The notes beneath the pieces were generated by a model. The model was given only the letters and a program-made list of their open reading frames with translations. It had not been told where the DNA came from and did no database searches. A stretch of 64,000 nucleotides of DNA from assembly GCF_015221995.1 (NCBI RefSeq), contig NZ_JADFFM010000001.1:2666001-2730000 (forward strand). The letters are read 5' to 3'. The DNA comes from Mucilaginibacter boryungensis (GTDB taxonomy: Bacteria; Bacteroidota; Bacteroidia; Sphingobacteriales; Sphingobacteriaceae). This document shows positions 10,015 to 18,645 of this stretch, piece by piece (the stretch's first letter is position 1; the number at the start of each line of letters is the position of its first letter). The position numbers and the translations under genes were made by a program.

Positions 10015-10692
10015 TTATATCATAATATTTTCCATTACAGTTTGCCCATCCAGCAAGCGGATAATGCGGTGACTGTAGCGGGCATCATGTTCAGAGTGTG
10101 TTACCATAATTATGGTAGTACCCTGTTCGTTCAAATCGGTTAATAGTTCCATTACATCGTTACCGTTGCTGCTGTCCAGGTTACCGGTAGGCTCATCCGC
10201 AAGTATTAGTTTTGGGTTGTTCACAACCGCACGGGCTATGGCCACACGCTGCTGCTGACCGCCCGATAACTGCTGCGGGTAGTGGTTGCGGCGGTGCATT
10301 ATCTGCATTTTATCCAGCACAGCCTCTACCTTGCCTACGCGTTCTGAGGCAGGTACGCCGGTATAGATCAGCGGCAGTTCAACGTTCTCAAAAACGGTCA
10401 GCTCATCAATAAGGTTAAAGCTTTGGAACACAAAACCTATGTTATGCTTACGCAGATCGGCACGCTTACGTTCATTAAAATTGGCTACCTCAATATCGTT
10501 GAACAGGTAACTGCCGGCATCGGGATCATCCAACAGGCCAAGTATATTCAACAAGGTTGATTTACCGCAGCCCGATGGGCCCATAATGGCCACAAACTCG
10601 CCCTTTTTAACTTCCATGGATAGTTTGTTCAAAGCAATTGTTTCTACTTCCTCAGTCCGGTAGAATTTTTCAAGATTTGTAATTTTTATCAT
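10015..10692 (-). CDS. ABC transporter ATPase, LolD/MacB type (225 aa)
   Basis: Cytoplasmic nucleotide-binding subunit of a MacB/LolCDE-like exporter. Walker A GPSGCGKST is at residues 38-46, the Q-loop Gln at about 90, signature LSGGQQQ at 142-148, Walker B LILADEP at 162-168, then the D-loop (GNLDS) and H-loop (VTHSE). All catalytic motifs are intact and the 225-residue length is typical. It is the only ATPase in the locus and precedes five permease genes on the same strand, so it probably energises several of them. The HlyD-type adaptor gene is 78 bp upstream, giving the order adaptor, ATPase, permeases. Confidence 0.95.
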   Translation of the reverse strand: MIKITNLEKFYRTEEVETIALNKLSMEVKKGEFVAIMGPSGCGKSTLLNILGLLDDPDAGSYLFNDIEVANFNERKRADLRKHNIGFVFQSFNLIDELTVFENVELPLIYTGVPASERVGKVEAVLDKMQIMHRRNHYPQQLSGGQQQRVAIARAVVNNPKLILADEPTGNLDSSNGNDVMELLTDLNEQGTTIIMVTHSEHDARYSHRIIRLLDGQTVMENIMI

Positions 10693-10770
10693 TTAGCCTC
10701 CCAAAGCCTTAGCGGCTTGTTTATTTTAATTGTGATTATTTATTCGCTTTTATATGCTGCTTAACAATGT

Positions 10771-12024
10771 TTATTTCTTTATTACCAATTCCTGTATATC
10801 CCCGTAATTATCATAACTGCTGGTAATTACTTTATCGCCCGGTTTCAAGCCTTGCAGCACTTCGTAATAGTCGGGGTTTTGGCGGCCCAGTTGTATATCG
10901 GTACGATAAGCCGTTTTGCCATCAGGACTTAATTTAAATATCCAGTTACCCCCTGTTTGGTTGAAGAAGCCGCCGCGCGGCACCAGTACCGCCTGGGTTT
11001 CATCGCTCAATGCCAGCGTGATCTGCAAGGTTTGTCCGCGGCGGATGCCCTCGGGAACTTTGCCTACAAATTGCATATCAACCTGGAACTTGCCGGCGGT
11101 TATCTGCGCGTATACCTTTTTAACGGTTAGCTTATAAGTTTTGTCGCCAAGGATAAATGTTCCGGGGATACCCACGTATACCTGCTGCAGGTAGTGTTCA
11201 TCAATATCAACCCGCACTTTGTAGCCGCTTATCACATCTATCTGGCCCAGGTTACCGCCTTTAGCCTTGTTTTGACCAATTTCCGCGTCAAGCGAAGTTA
11301 GCTGCCCATCCACAGGTGCACGGATAGTTAAATCTTCTACCTTTTTACGCATCAGTTGCAGCGTGTTTTTCATGTGGGCATATTGTTCTTTAGCCTGCTG
11401 TTCCTGCTGCCTGTTCATAGTAGTATCCTGCGATAGTATTTGGGTGGTCAGTTTTTTACGGCGCAGCTGATAGTTGTATTCATTCTCGGCTTTTTTAAAC
11501 TCCTGCAAGCCTATCGCTTTTTGATCGTACATATGTTTATCAACCTTGTATATCCGCTCGGCTTCCTTAAAGGCATTATCCACATCGGCCATCTGGTTAA
11601 GTTTGCCAATACTGCTTTGCATAGCCGCGGTGTGCGATATCTGCATTTGGGTCAGTTCGGCAAACACGGCGGTTTCCTGGTTGGCCAGGCTTAGCTCCAG
11701 ATCGGTGTTTGAAAGTTTTAATATCGGGTCGCCTTTTTTCATCATGGCGCCGTCTTCAACAAATTTCTTTTCTACGCGGCCACCTTCGGCAGCATCAATA
11801 TAAATGGTAGTTAATGGCTGCACGGTACCATTTTCGGGTATAGTAACCTGGAACGGGCCTTTATGTACATCGCTAATGGTTATACGTTCGGCATCTTCAT
11901 TCAATTTGCTTTTACCGGTGCCCGACCGTACCGCAAAAATTATTACTATCAATAGCACAACAACCCCGCAAATGGTAAGTATCCGTTTGCTGTTCCATGT
12001 CTTTTTTTCAATTTTTCTGTCCAC
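10771..12024 (-). CDS. HlyD/MacA-type periplasmic adaptor (membrane fusion protein)
   Basis: Periplasmic adaptor linking an inner-membrane exporter to the outer membrane. From the chosen GTG start the protein begins with a basic stretch (DRKIEKKTWNSKR) and one membrane anchor (ILTICGVVVLLIVIIFAV). It continues with a barrel/lipoyl region (GRVEKKFVEDGAMMKKGDP), a long alpha-helical hairpin (about 100-230), a second lipoyl half (IRAPVDGQL), and C-terminal beta-barrel domains. An in-frame ATG at 12069 would add 15 residues (MACVCISL...) that look non-coding, so the GTG at 12022-12024 is preferred with moderate certainty. It heads the ABC export operon and is divergent from the sigma-54 regulator gene. 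Confidence 0.88.
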   Translation of the reverse strand: MDRKIEKKTWNSKRILTICGVVVLLIVIIFAVRSGTGKSKLNEDAERITISDVHKGPFQVTIPENGTVQPLTTIYIDAAEGGRVEKKFVEDGAMMKKGDPILKLSNTDLELSLANQETAVFAELTQMQISHTAAMQSSIGKLNQMADVDNAFKEAERIYKVDKHMYDQKAIGLQEFKKAENEYNYQLRRKKLTTQILSQDTTMNRQQEQQAKEQYAHMKNTLQLMRKKVEDLTIRAPVDGQLTSLDAEIGQNKAKGGNLGQIDVISGYKVRVDIDEHYLQQVYVGIPGTFILGDKTYKLTVKKVYAQITAGKFQVDMQFVGKVPEGIRRGQTLQITLALSDETQAVLVPRGGFFNQTGGNWIFKLSPDGKTAYRTDIQLGRQNPDYYEVLQGLKPGDKVITSSYDNYGDIQELVIKK

Positions 12025-12246
12025 GTATTTATAGATATTTTGGTATAGGCTAATACAAACGCATGCCACAAATTAAAACCTTGTTTTTCAGTATATTATC
12101 CAACATACGCCGCGATATGCCGTACGCTTATGTTACATCAGGTGTACGGTTATGATACAGTATATTTTACGCCTGATAAATAAAAATACTGTTTATCAGC
12201 ACGTTGGCAATATGGGTATTAAATTGGTATGTAAAAGTACCTTAGT

Positions 12247-12307
12247 CTGCCTCTCGGGGAGAACGGTTATAAAAACCTTCTCTTTAAAGAGGCTTGGATG
12301 AGGCTCA
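12247..12307. repeat. Degenerate palindromic element in the divergent promoter region
   Basis: The roughly 325-bp gap between the adaptor and regulator genes holds a degenerate copy of the family E vocabulary (GCCTCTCGGGGAGAA ... CTTTAAAGAGGCTTGG, then ATGAGGCTC). Full-length relatives occur at 32657-32700 and 58705-58798. I looked for a GG-N10-GC sigma-54 core facing the adaptor gene in this gap and did not find a convincing one. Confidence 0.4.
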
Positions 12308-12349
12308 GATTTTTTAATTACTTTAACCGTTCCAATCTATCGCATAAAA

Positions 12350-13705
12350 ATGATACTAAAAAAAGCAACCGTTTTAATTGTTGATGATGATACCGATGTG
12401 CTTACCGCGGTGAAGCTTTTGCTGAAAACCGAAGCGCAGGAAGTGATCACCGAGAAAAACCCTGAGAACCTGAACTGGCTGATACAACGCAACCAGATTG
12501 ACCTGATATTGCTGGATATGAACTTTAACAGCGCTATTAACACAGGCAACGAAGGTATTTACTGGCTGCGTAAAATTAAAGAATGGAAACCAAACGTATG
12601 CATTATTATGATTACGGCTTATGGCGATATCGATTTGGCCGTACGGTCGTTAAAAGAGGGCGCTAACGATTTTATTGTTAAACCCTGGCATAACGAAAAG
12701 CTTATTGAGACCATAAAAGATCTGCTGGACAAACAGGAAGGTACGAAAACCGTAAAGGCGCCGCAAAAAAGCACGGCTGGTTCTACTTCCATCCTGGGCG
12801 AATCGGAAGCGATGCAGGATATTTTCCATAAAGTGAATAAGATTGCCCCTACCGATGCTAATATTTTAATTCTTGGCGAAAACGGTACCGGTAAAGATTT
12901 GATGGCCAAGGCCATTCACGAACGGTCTATGCGGGCCAATAAGCCGTTTGTAAAAGTGGATGTGGGCGCACTTACCGATACTTTATTTGAAAGTGAATTA
13001 TTTGGCCATAAAAAAGGGGCATTTACAGATGCCCGCGAAGACCGCCCCGGCCGCTTTGAGGATGCGCATGGCGGCACTTTGTTTTTAGATGAGATTGGCA
13101 ACATCAGCCTGCAGCAGCAAGCTAAGTTATTAACCGTGCTGCAAAACAGACAGGTTACCCGCCTGGGCACTAATAAACCTATAGATATTGATATCCGGTT
13201 GATATGCGCCACCAATATGCCGCTGCAGGAACTGGCCAACGAGAATAAATTCCGTAAAGATTTGATTTACCGCATTAATACGGTTGAGATAACGATGCCG
13301 CCGCTGCGTAAGCGCAATAACGATATTGTGCTGCTGGCGCGCCATTTTGCCAAGCTGTATACCGGTAAATATGCCAAGCCTGCCATGGATTTTGAACCCG
13401 CAGCCTTAACCAAGCTAAAACAGTATAATTACCCGGGGAACGTACGTGAGTTGCAGTATTCTATAGAACGTGCCGTAATTATGGCCGACGACCATATCCT
13501 GAAGACCGACGACCTGATCTTCTCATCGCTGGAAACAGCTATTGAAACGGTGGAAGACGACAGCAATATCCCGCTGAGCGCCATGGAAAAAAACGCCATT
13601 TTACGCGTAATTGAAAAACACAACGGTAATATTACCCGCGCCGCAAAAGAATTGGGCCTTACCCGTACCGCACTATACCGCAGATTAAGCAAGTATGATA
13701 TATAA
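12350..13705 (+). CDS. Sigma-54-dependent response regulator (NtrC family)
   Basis: 451-residue transcriptional activator. Receiver domain: acidic pocket D12-D14, phosphoacceptor D56, switch T89, K111. AAA+ domain: Walker A GENGTGKD at 176-183, a GAFTDA loop at 223-228, Walker B TLFLDE at 243-248. A C-terminal Fis-type helix-turn-helix follows (NITRAAKELGLTRTALYRRL). In the family, phosphorylation of the receiver controls assembly of the AAA+ ring that remodels sigma-54 RNA polymerase. The usual GAFTGA sigma-54 contact motif is GAFTDA here. The gene overlaps the kinase gene by 11 bp and is divergent from the ABC exporter operon, which is its most likely target. Confidence 0.95.
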   Translation: MILKKATVLIVDDDTDVLTAVKLLLKTEAQEVITEKNPENLNWLIQRNQIDLILLDMNFNSAINTGNEGIYWLRKIKEWKPNVCIIMITAYGDIDLAVRSLKEGANDFIVKPWHNEKLIETIKDLLDKQEGTKTVKAPQKSTAGSTSILGESEAMQDIFHKVNKIAPTDANILILGENGTGKDLMAKAIHERSMRANKPFVKVDVGALTDTLFESELFGHKKGAFTDAREDRPGRFEDAHGGTLFLDEIGNISLQQQAKLLTVLQNRQVTRLGTNKPIDIDIRLICATNMPLQELANENKFRKDLIYRINTVEITMPPLRKRNNDIVLLARHFAKLYTGKYAKPAMDFEPAALTKLKQYNYPGNVRELQYSIERAVIMADDHILKTDDLIFSSLETAIETVEDDSNIPLSAMEKNAILRVIEKHNGNITRAAKELGLTRTALYRRLSKYDI

Positions 13706-15044
13706 AAAATATGAGTGGCGTTTTTTAGGCCGGGTGCTGGCGCTGTTTGTTACGCTTACTATAGCCGCGTTTATTGTTGTGCAAAGCGCGTTTATTTACC
13801 TGGTGTTTGTTGTGCCGGTAATTGCTTACCAGATGTACGAGTTGATCCGCTTTCAGAAAAAGGCGCAGGATGAAGTGAACCAGTTTGTTGAGTCTATCCA
13901 CTACCGCGATTTTTCACGCCATTTTGATGAGCGCCGGGCACCTACCGAGCTTAAACCGCTGCGCAAGGGTTTTAACGAGATCAACACCACCTTCAAACTC
14001 ATCAGCCGCGAACGGGAAACCCAATACCATTACCTGCAAAAAATACTGGAACTGGTGGATACCGGCATTGTATCATTCGATGCCGAAACCGGCGAAACCG
14101 GCTGGATAAACGAGGCCTTTAAAAACCTGCTCAGCATTCCTTATCTTAAAACCATCCACTCGCTTGAAAAACGGGAGCCTTCGCTTTACCAGGAGGTGAT
14201 TGGCCTTAAACCCGGCGATAGCAAAGTAGTATCGCTTACCCGTAACCAGCAATTAATAAAAGTATTGGTTACCGCCAGTGTGTTGCGCAGCGATGACCGC
14301 CTTTATAAACTACTGGCGTTTCAGAATGTGAGCGAGGCATTGGATGAAACGGAATCAAAGGCGTGGCAAAAGCTGTTGAACGTTATGACGCACGAGATCA
14401 TGAACTCGGTAGCGCCTATCTCATCGTTAGCGGATACTTTGAAAAACCGTTTGCAAAGCCCGGAGATTGCTAATAGCCCCGTAAGCAGCCAACTGGAAGA
14501 TCTGGAACTGGGTATTGATACGATTAAACGACGTAGCGAGGGTTTGCTGAAATTCACGGAGAGCTACCGCAACCTGAACAAAATCACCAAGCTTGACCTT
14601 AAAAAGGTACTGGTACGCGACCTGTTCGAGAACCTGAGCAACCTGATGCAGCCCACGCTGGAGAAAAAGCATATTGAGCTGGAGATTATCCTGCGCGACC
14701 CTACCCTGGCGATTGAGGCGGACATTAACCTGGTTGAACAAGTGATCATCAATCTGCTGGTAAATGCTATAGAAGCTGTTAAAGACCGTGACGAACCACG
14801 CATTATATTATCCGGCGAATTGCAGCCCAATAATAAAACCATTGTAAAAATTGCAGATAATGGCGTTGGCATGCCCCCCGAATTATTGGATAAGATATTT
14901 ATTCCGTTTTTTAGTACCCGTAAAACCGGTAGCGGTATTGGCTTAAGCCTGTGCAAGCAAATTATGCTGCTGCATAAAGGCAATATCCAGGTACAATCGG
15001 CAGAAGGTAAAGGTTCGGCGTTTTTGCTGCAATTTGTGCCTTAA
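13695..15044 (+). CDS. Sensor histidine kinase, NtrB/AtoS-like
   Basis: 449-residue membrane sensor kinase. Two closely spaced N-terminal helices (about 13-48) are joined with almost no periplasmic loop, so the signal is probably sensed within the membrane or cytoplasm. Next come a linker and PAS-like region (about 110-215), an H-box MTHEIMNSVAPI with phosphoacceptor H233, an N-box (INLLVNAIEAV), a G1 box (DNGVGMP), and an F/G2 region (FFSTRKTGSGIGLSL). It should phosphorylate D56 of the response regulator encoded immediately upstream, whose stop overlaps this gene's start. Short-loop kinases next to ABC exporters commonly report envelope stress; that role is inferred here. Confidence 0.93.
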   Translation: MIYKKYEWRFLGRVLALFVTLTIAAFIVVQSAFIYLVFVVPVIAYQMYELIRFQKKAQDEVNQFVESIHYRDFSRHFDERRAPTELKPLRKGFNEINTTFKLISRERETQYHYLQKILELVDTGIVSFDAETGETGWINEAFKNLLSIPYLKTIHSLEKREPSLYQEVIGLKPGDSKVVSLTRNQQLIKVLVTASVLRSDDRLYKLLAFQNVSEALDETESKAWQKLLNVMTHEIMNSVAPISSLADTLKNRLQSPEIANSPVSSQLEDLELGIDTIKRRSEGLLKFTESYRNLNKITKLDLKKVLVRDLFENLSNLMQPTLEKKHIELEIILRDPTLAIEADINLVEQVIINLLVNAIEAVKDRDEPRIILSGELQPNNKTIVKIADNGVGMPPELLDKIFIPFFSTRKTGSGIGLSLCKQIMLLHKGNIQVQSAEGKGSAFLLQFVP

Positions 15045-15057
15045 GTTTAACCACTAC

Positions 15058-15138
15058 TGTCATTTCGAACGAGGTACGAGGAGAAATCTTATAAAAGCGG
15101 TAAGCGGGTATAGGATTCCTCCTTGGGTTCAGCATGAC
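15058..15138. repeat. Palindromic intergenic element, family B (GTCATTTCGAACGAGG ... GCATGACG)
   Basis: The segment starts CTGTCATTTCGAACGAGG and ends TTGGGTTCAGCATGACG, a long imperfect inverted repeat between the kinase gene and the FMN reductase gene. Related arms occur at 28191-28281 and 60831-60860. Its right end reaches the upstream ATG (15141) of the next gene, one reason to prefer the internal start at 15153. Confidence 0.6.
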
Positions 15139-15152
15139 GCATGATAATTACT

Positions 15153-15683
15153 ATGAACAAAACCATCTTAGCCATATCCGGCAGCTTGCGCGAAGGCTCG
15201 TCAAACACGCAGCTACTGACTTTATTAGGTACCTGGGCGCCCGCCGCTATTAATTACCAAATTTATACCGGCATGGGCGGGTTGCCGCATTTTATTCCAA
15301 TGGCCGAGGGTAAAGCCTACCCTGCTGCTGTGCAAAACCTGCACCAGCAATTAAACGCGGCCGATGCGGTGATCATTTGCACACCCGAATACGCTTTTGG
15401 GGTACCCGGCTCGCTCAAAAACCTGCTAGACTGGACGGTGGCTGCCGGGAACTTTGTAGATAAGCCTGTGGCCGTTATTACCGCATCGTCGCAAGGCAAC
15501 TATGCGCATCCATCCTTATTGACTACGCTTGGGGCTATAAACGCCCATATTATTGAAGGTGCCACGCTGCTTATCCCATTTATCCGCGCCAAAATGGATA
15601 CAGGCGGCCATGTTATTGATGCCGCTACCGAAAAGGAATTACGTTTGGTGTTTGATAACCTGTTAAAAGCAATTAAAGGTTGA
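15153..15683 (+). CDS. NADPH-dependent FMN reductase family protein
   Basis: 176-residue flavodoxin-fold enzyme of the NADPH-dependent FMN reductase/quinone reductase family. It opens with the FMN phosphate-binding loop (ISGSLREGSSN) and has the family flavin-contact segment TPEYAFGVPGSLKNLLDW at about 90-107. Relatives reduce free flavin, quinones, azo dyes or chromate; the physiological substrate is not predictable. Start chosen at the second ATG because the protein then begins MNKTILAISGS like homologues, while the upstream ATG at 15141 sits at the edge of a repeat. It stands alone, with a repeat upstream and the VF530-like gene 48 bp downstream. Confidence 0.88.
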   Translation: MNKTILAISGSLREGSSNTQLLTLLGTWAPAAINYQIYTGMGGLPHFIPMAEGKAYPAAVQNLHQQLNAADAVIICTPEYAFGVPGSLKNLLDWTVAAGNFVDKPVAVITASSQGNYAHPSLLTTLGAINAHIIEGATLLIPFIRAKMDTGGHVIDAATEKELRLVFDNLLKAIKG

Positions 15684-15731
15684 TTTCGGAATTAAAATAG
15701 CTTTGTGCCTTAGCTTTATTAAATTTACCAC

Positions 15732-15956
15732 ATGCCCGAACAACCCAATAACCCGCTGCATGGCAAAACGCTGGAGGCTATCCTCACCCACCTGGTAGCG
15801 CATTATGGCTGGCCTGAGTTAGGCTATCGTATCCGCATCAACTGTTTTTTGGATAACCCCAGCATTAAATCCAGTCTGAAGTTTTTAAGAAAGACGGATT
15901 GGGCCAGGAAGAAGGTGGAAGAATTGTATTTGGAAAGTATTAAACCAAGGGTTTAG
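15732..15956 (+). CDS. VF530-like DUF2132 small DNA-binding protein
   Basis: 74-residue protein matching the VF530/DUF2132 family: an N-terminal [18 protein letters not shown] helix, then [15 protein letters not shown], then [25 protein letters not shown]. The family is a compact all-helical fold whose founder (Vibrio VF530) was proposed to bind DNA; cellular function is unknown. The length is normal for the family. Its 3' end overlaps the convergent LacI-type gene by 17 bp. Confidence 0.85.
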   Translation: MPEQPNNPLHGKTLEAILTHLVAHYGWPELGYRIRINCFLDNPSIKSSLKFLRKTDWARKKVEELYLESIKPRV

Positions 15957-16998
15957 CCAGCTTTTTTTTAATAGTAGATCGTCTGACGATCAGTTCAGTT
16001 TTAAGTATCTTTTTTATGTACTTACTACCCGGCCTGGCTATTTGCTTCAAACAAATCTCTGCTGCTGCCGCGCCAATTTCAAAAGCGGGCTGTATAACCG
16101 TTGTTAACGGCGGATCGATAACCGTAGCCGTTGGGTCATCATTAAAACCTGCAACCGCGATATCATCAGGTATGTTTATTCCCTTTTGCTTTAAAGTAAG
16201 CATTATACCTATAGCAACCGGGTCACAAACCGCAAATATCGCGTCGGGAGAAATACCGTCGGCCAGCATCTTTTCTGTCGATGCTATCGCCTGCGATCTT
16301 TCAAAGCCGCATTCATAGATCAGTGCGTCGTCTATCGCAATATCATACTTGCTTAGGGCATCTTTATACCCCTGCAACCTGTTTTGCGATAAAGCGATAT
16401 TTAATGGACCGGTAAAATGCGCTATTTTTTTACACCCTTGCCGAATAAGGTGTTCAACCATTTTAAAAGCGCCATCATAATCATCTACCGATACCATATT
16501 GGTTTTAATGCCCGCAGGTAAACGGTCAAAAAACACCAGGGGGATATTCTTGCTTATAAAAGTGCTAAAATGATCCATATTGATAGTTTCTTTCGAAACC
16601 GACACGATCAATCCGTCTACCTTGGCCGATAGCAGTGTTTTTGATACGATCACCTCCCGCTCGTACGATTCATTTGATTGGCATATAATCACCTTATAAC
16701 CTGCGTTGTAGGCAACTTCTTCTATTCCCGCAATTGCGGTCGAGAAAAAGTAATGAGACAATATCGGAACAATGACACCAATGGTTTTAGTGGATTTTTT
16801 AAACAAGCTGGCAGCAATAGCATTTGGCTGGTAATGATATTTTTCGGCAAGCTTACGCACAGCGTCTTTAGTAGCGCCACTAATAGAATGATGATCCTGA
16901 AGCGCGCGGGATACTGTGCTTTTGGATACATTCAATTCCTTTGCTATATCAATAAGTGTGATCTCTTTATTTTTATTATAGCTGTCTTCTATGCTCAT
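15940..16998 (-). CDS. LacI-family transcriptional regulator
   Basis: 352-residue repressor. The N-terminal helix-turn-helix ([20 protein letters not shown], about 14-33) and hinge helix ([10 protein letters not shown]) are followed by a periplasmic-binding-protein-like sensor domain ([13 protein letters not shown] onward), with typical effector-domain segments [16 protein letters not shown] and PPLTTVIQP. Such proteins bind palindromic operators and release on a sugar or sugar derivative. It is divergent from the lyase-like lipoprotein gene at 17220. A 14-bp palindrome, CGCAACCGGTTGCG, lies 33 bp before that gene and is a classic LacI-type operator. It therefore probably senses a polysaccharide breakdown product and controls that gene. 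Confidence 0.93.
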   Translation of the reverse strand: MSIEDSYNKNKEITLIDIAKELNVSKSTVSRALQDHHSISGATKDAVRKLAEKYHYQPNAIAASLFKKSTKTIGVIVPILSHYFFSTAIAGIEEVAYNAGYKVIICQSNESYEREVIVSKTLLSAKVDGLIVSVSKETINMDHFSTFISKNIPLVFFDRLPAGIKTNMVSVDDYDGAFKMVEHLIRQGCKKIAHFTGPLNIALSQNRLQGYKDALSKYDIAIDDALIYECGFERSQAIASTEKMLADGISPDAIFAVCDPVAIGIMLTLKQKGINIPDDIAVAGFNDDPTATVIDPPLTTVIQPAFEIGAAAAEICLKQIARPGSKYIKKILKTELIVRRSTIKKKLAKPLV

Positions 16999-17144
16999 TG
17001 TTTGTTAAGCTTTATTCAAGCATCATAAACATGTTTGAACTGTAATTGCAATATTAAGGCTTTATGATAATAAGCTACTGAATGTCATCTTATTATTACC
17101 ATACACAATTGTAACCCTTAAAACTGATAATTAAATAAAAAATT

Positions 17145-17173
17145 TTGTTTTAAATAAAAGTTTAATACATTTA
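17145..17173 (+). promoter_or_regulatory. Candidate promoter for the lyase-like lipoprotein gene
   Basis: TTTG at 17145-17148 and TACATTTA at 17166-17173, separated by 17 nt, resemble the Bacteroidota housekeeping promoter (TTTG, then TAnnTTTG). The last base of the -7 element deviates. The LacI-type operator begins immediately after, so a bound repressor would block initiation. Confidence 0.4.
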
Positions 17174-17187
17174 CGCAACCGGTTGCG
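17174..17187. promoter_or_regulatory. LacI-family operator palindrome (CGCAACCGGTTGCG)
   Basis: Perfect 14-bp palindrome with the central CG step typical of LacI/GalR operators, partly echoed by the following GCGCAACC. It lies in the 221-bp gap between the divergent LacI-type gene and the lyase-like lipoprotein gene, directly downstream of a candidate -7 element. No copy was seen upstream of the paralogous lyase gene at 51604. Confidence 0.72.
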
Positions 17188-17219
17188 CAACCAATTATTA
17201 ACCATTTAAAAACTAACTA

Positions 17220-17990
17220 ATGAAAAAGATCAATCTTATTGTGACTATGCTTGCTATGGGCTGCGGGCTTATGTTATCCCAATGCAAAAAAGACGTAAAG
17301 AACGTTGATGCAAATGAACCTGTTGAAAGTGCCCCAACACTCAAAACACTATCTGTATTGTTTAATGGCGATGCTTCCCGGGGGTCGGCCAACGTGTGGA
17401 AGGATGTAAACATTGAAGGGACGGGCACTTTAACCACCGTAAATGATGAAACAGGGACATTATGCTGGAAATTTTTAAAACCTGTTGACAGCCATCGTAC
17501 CGAAGGGCATGGGGCTAAAAACTACCAGGCGCTGAACGGCGACGAAATTTATATTGGCTGGACCAGCAAGTTGTATATGCCAACTTCATTAAAAACCGAG
17601 GCCGTATTTCAATGGAAATCATACCCAACCGATACAATGGCCAACCATCCTTTAATGCTGCATACCGTAAACGGAAACTTAGAATTGCAAAATTTTGATA
17701 TTAATCATGTCGCTACGGTTCCGTGGTCTATCCCCCTATCCGTTAGCACGTGGCAATCGTTTGTTTTAAGAATTAAATTATCAACAAGCGCTACCACCGG
17801 GTATATCGAATTATGGTATAATGGCACAAAGCAAACATTTACCAACGGCAGCCAAAGGTACTATTGCCGTACTTTCGATAGCTTATCCTGCGATCCGAAA
17901 TGGGGCGTATATGGCGGTGATGCATCACAAGTTACCAATATTGTGAAAAAGATACGCATTGGCACCAGCTATGCAGATGTAGCACAATAA
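17220..17990 (+). CDS. Secreted polysaccharide-lyase-like lipoprotein (PF14099-type)
   Basis: 256-residue exported protein. The N-terminal signal has candidate lipidation cysteines in LAMGC and LMLSQC, followed by KKD, as in Bacteroidota lipoproteins. The rest is a single beta-jelly-roll-like domain resembling the Polysacc_lyase family (PF14099): DSHRTEGHG, GDEIYIGW, VFQWKSYP, FVLRIKLS, GYIELWYNG and PKWGVYGGD. Relatives cleave uronic-acid-containing glycans by beta-elimination or only bind them; substrate is not assignable. It shares these motifs with the larger paralogue at 51604-52824 but lacks the C-terminal discoidin domain. It is probably induced by a glycan fragment through the divergent LacI-type repressor. 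Confidence 0.75.
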   Translation: MKKINLIVTMLAMGCGLMLSQCKKDVKNVDANEPVESAPTLKTLSVLFNGDASRGSANVWKDVNIEGTGTLTTVNDETGTLCWKFLKPVDSHRTEGHGAKNYQALNGDEIYIGWTSKLYMPTSLKTEAVFQWKSYPTDTMANHPLMLHTVNGNLELQNFDINHVATVPWSIPLSVSTWQSFVLRIKLSTSATTGYIELWYNGTKQTFTNGSQRYYCRTFDSLSCDPKWGVYGGDASQVTNIVKKIRIGTSYADVAQ

Positions 17991-18033
17991 ACCTTTCCAG
18001 ACAGTTATTGCTGTCATTTAGTAAACAGATATA

Positions 18034-18069
18034 TAAAAAAACCCGGCTAATTAATTAGCCGGGTTTTTT
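18034..18069. terminator. Bidirectional intrinsic terminator
   Basis: AACCCGGCTAATTAATTAGCCGGGTT forms a strong GC-rich hairpin flanked by an A-run on the left and a T-run on the right. It lies between the convergent lyase-like gene and the lipoprotein gene at 18084, so it can terminate both. Confidence 0.88.
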
Positions 18070-18083
18070 ATTACCTTATACCT

Positions 18084-18560
18084 TTATCTTTTTTCGTCCA
18101 TCGGTATAAACCTGAATTTACTTTTCTTAAAGTTGATAGGTGTTGCAGGGTCAAAGTAAGTGCGGCCCAGGTAAGTCATCATTCTGCCCGAGCCCATGAT
18201 CAATGTATCCCCTTTGTGCAGCAGTGCAATGGGGTTGCTGTAAATGGTTTTATACTTACCGCTGGTGAAATTATAATCGGCAAATAGCGTATCGCCCCTA
18301 AATTCGCCGGTAATATCCCCTTTGTTAATTTCAACGGTATCGCCGCCCTTCGTAAATCTGATCGTCAAATCGCCGGTGACCCTGCCGCCCGTAGCTATGT
18401 TAAGAGTGAGCGCGGCACTATCTTTTTGAAACATGGCGCGGTATAAATGTTTGCCCGGTTTTAACCCGCTTAAATTTACTATGCCATTATTTTTCTTTTG
18501 GCTGCAACCGATAAGCAATGCCAAACCGGTAATAACAGAAAGATATTTCAAAGCGCTCAT
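18084..18560 (-). CDS. Hypothetical lipoprotein (158 aa)
   Basis: Not recognised as a named family. The N-terminus is a clear lipoprotein signal (YLSVITGLALLIGCSQKK; lipobox LIGC, Cys about 19). The mature part is a small beta-rich domain with a repeated pattern of short strands: GRVTGDLTIRF, DITGEFRGDTLFADYNF, KGDTLIMGSGRM. This pattern suggests a META/lipocalin-like barrel, but no family motif is certain. It faces the lyase-like gene across a shared terminator and is followed on the same strand by another exported protein gene 85 bp away, so cotranscription is possible. Confidence 0.7.
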   Translation of the reverse strand: MSALKYLSVITGLALLIGCSQKKNNGIVNLSGLKPGKHLYRAMFQKDSAALTLNIATGGRVTGDLTIRFTKGGDTVEINKGDITGEFRGDTLFADYNFTSGKYKTIYSNPIALLHKGDTLIMGSGRMMTYLGRTYFDPATPINFKKSKFRFIPMDEKR

Positions 18561-18645
18561 TTCATAAAACTAATATTTTAGTTTGACAATCCAAAATGTT
18601 TGTTTTAAAATTTCGGGTAGCGATTAATCCAAACAAGCCGGCCCA

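Noticed and set aside
12070..12349. Sigma-54 promoter near TTGGCAATATGG (about 12204)
   Set aside because: GG is not followed by GC at the 10-nt spacing needed on either strand.
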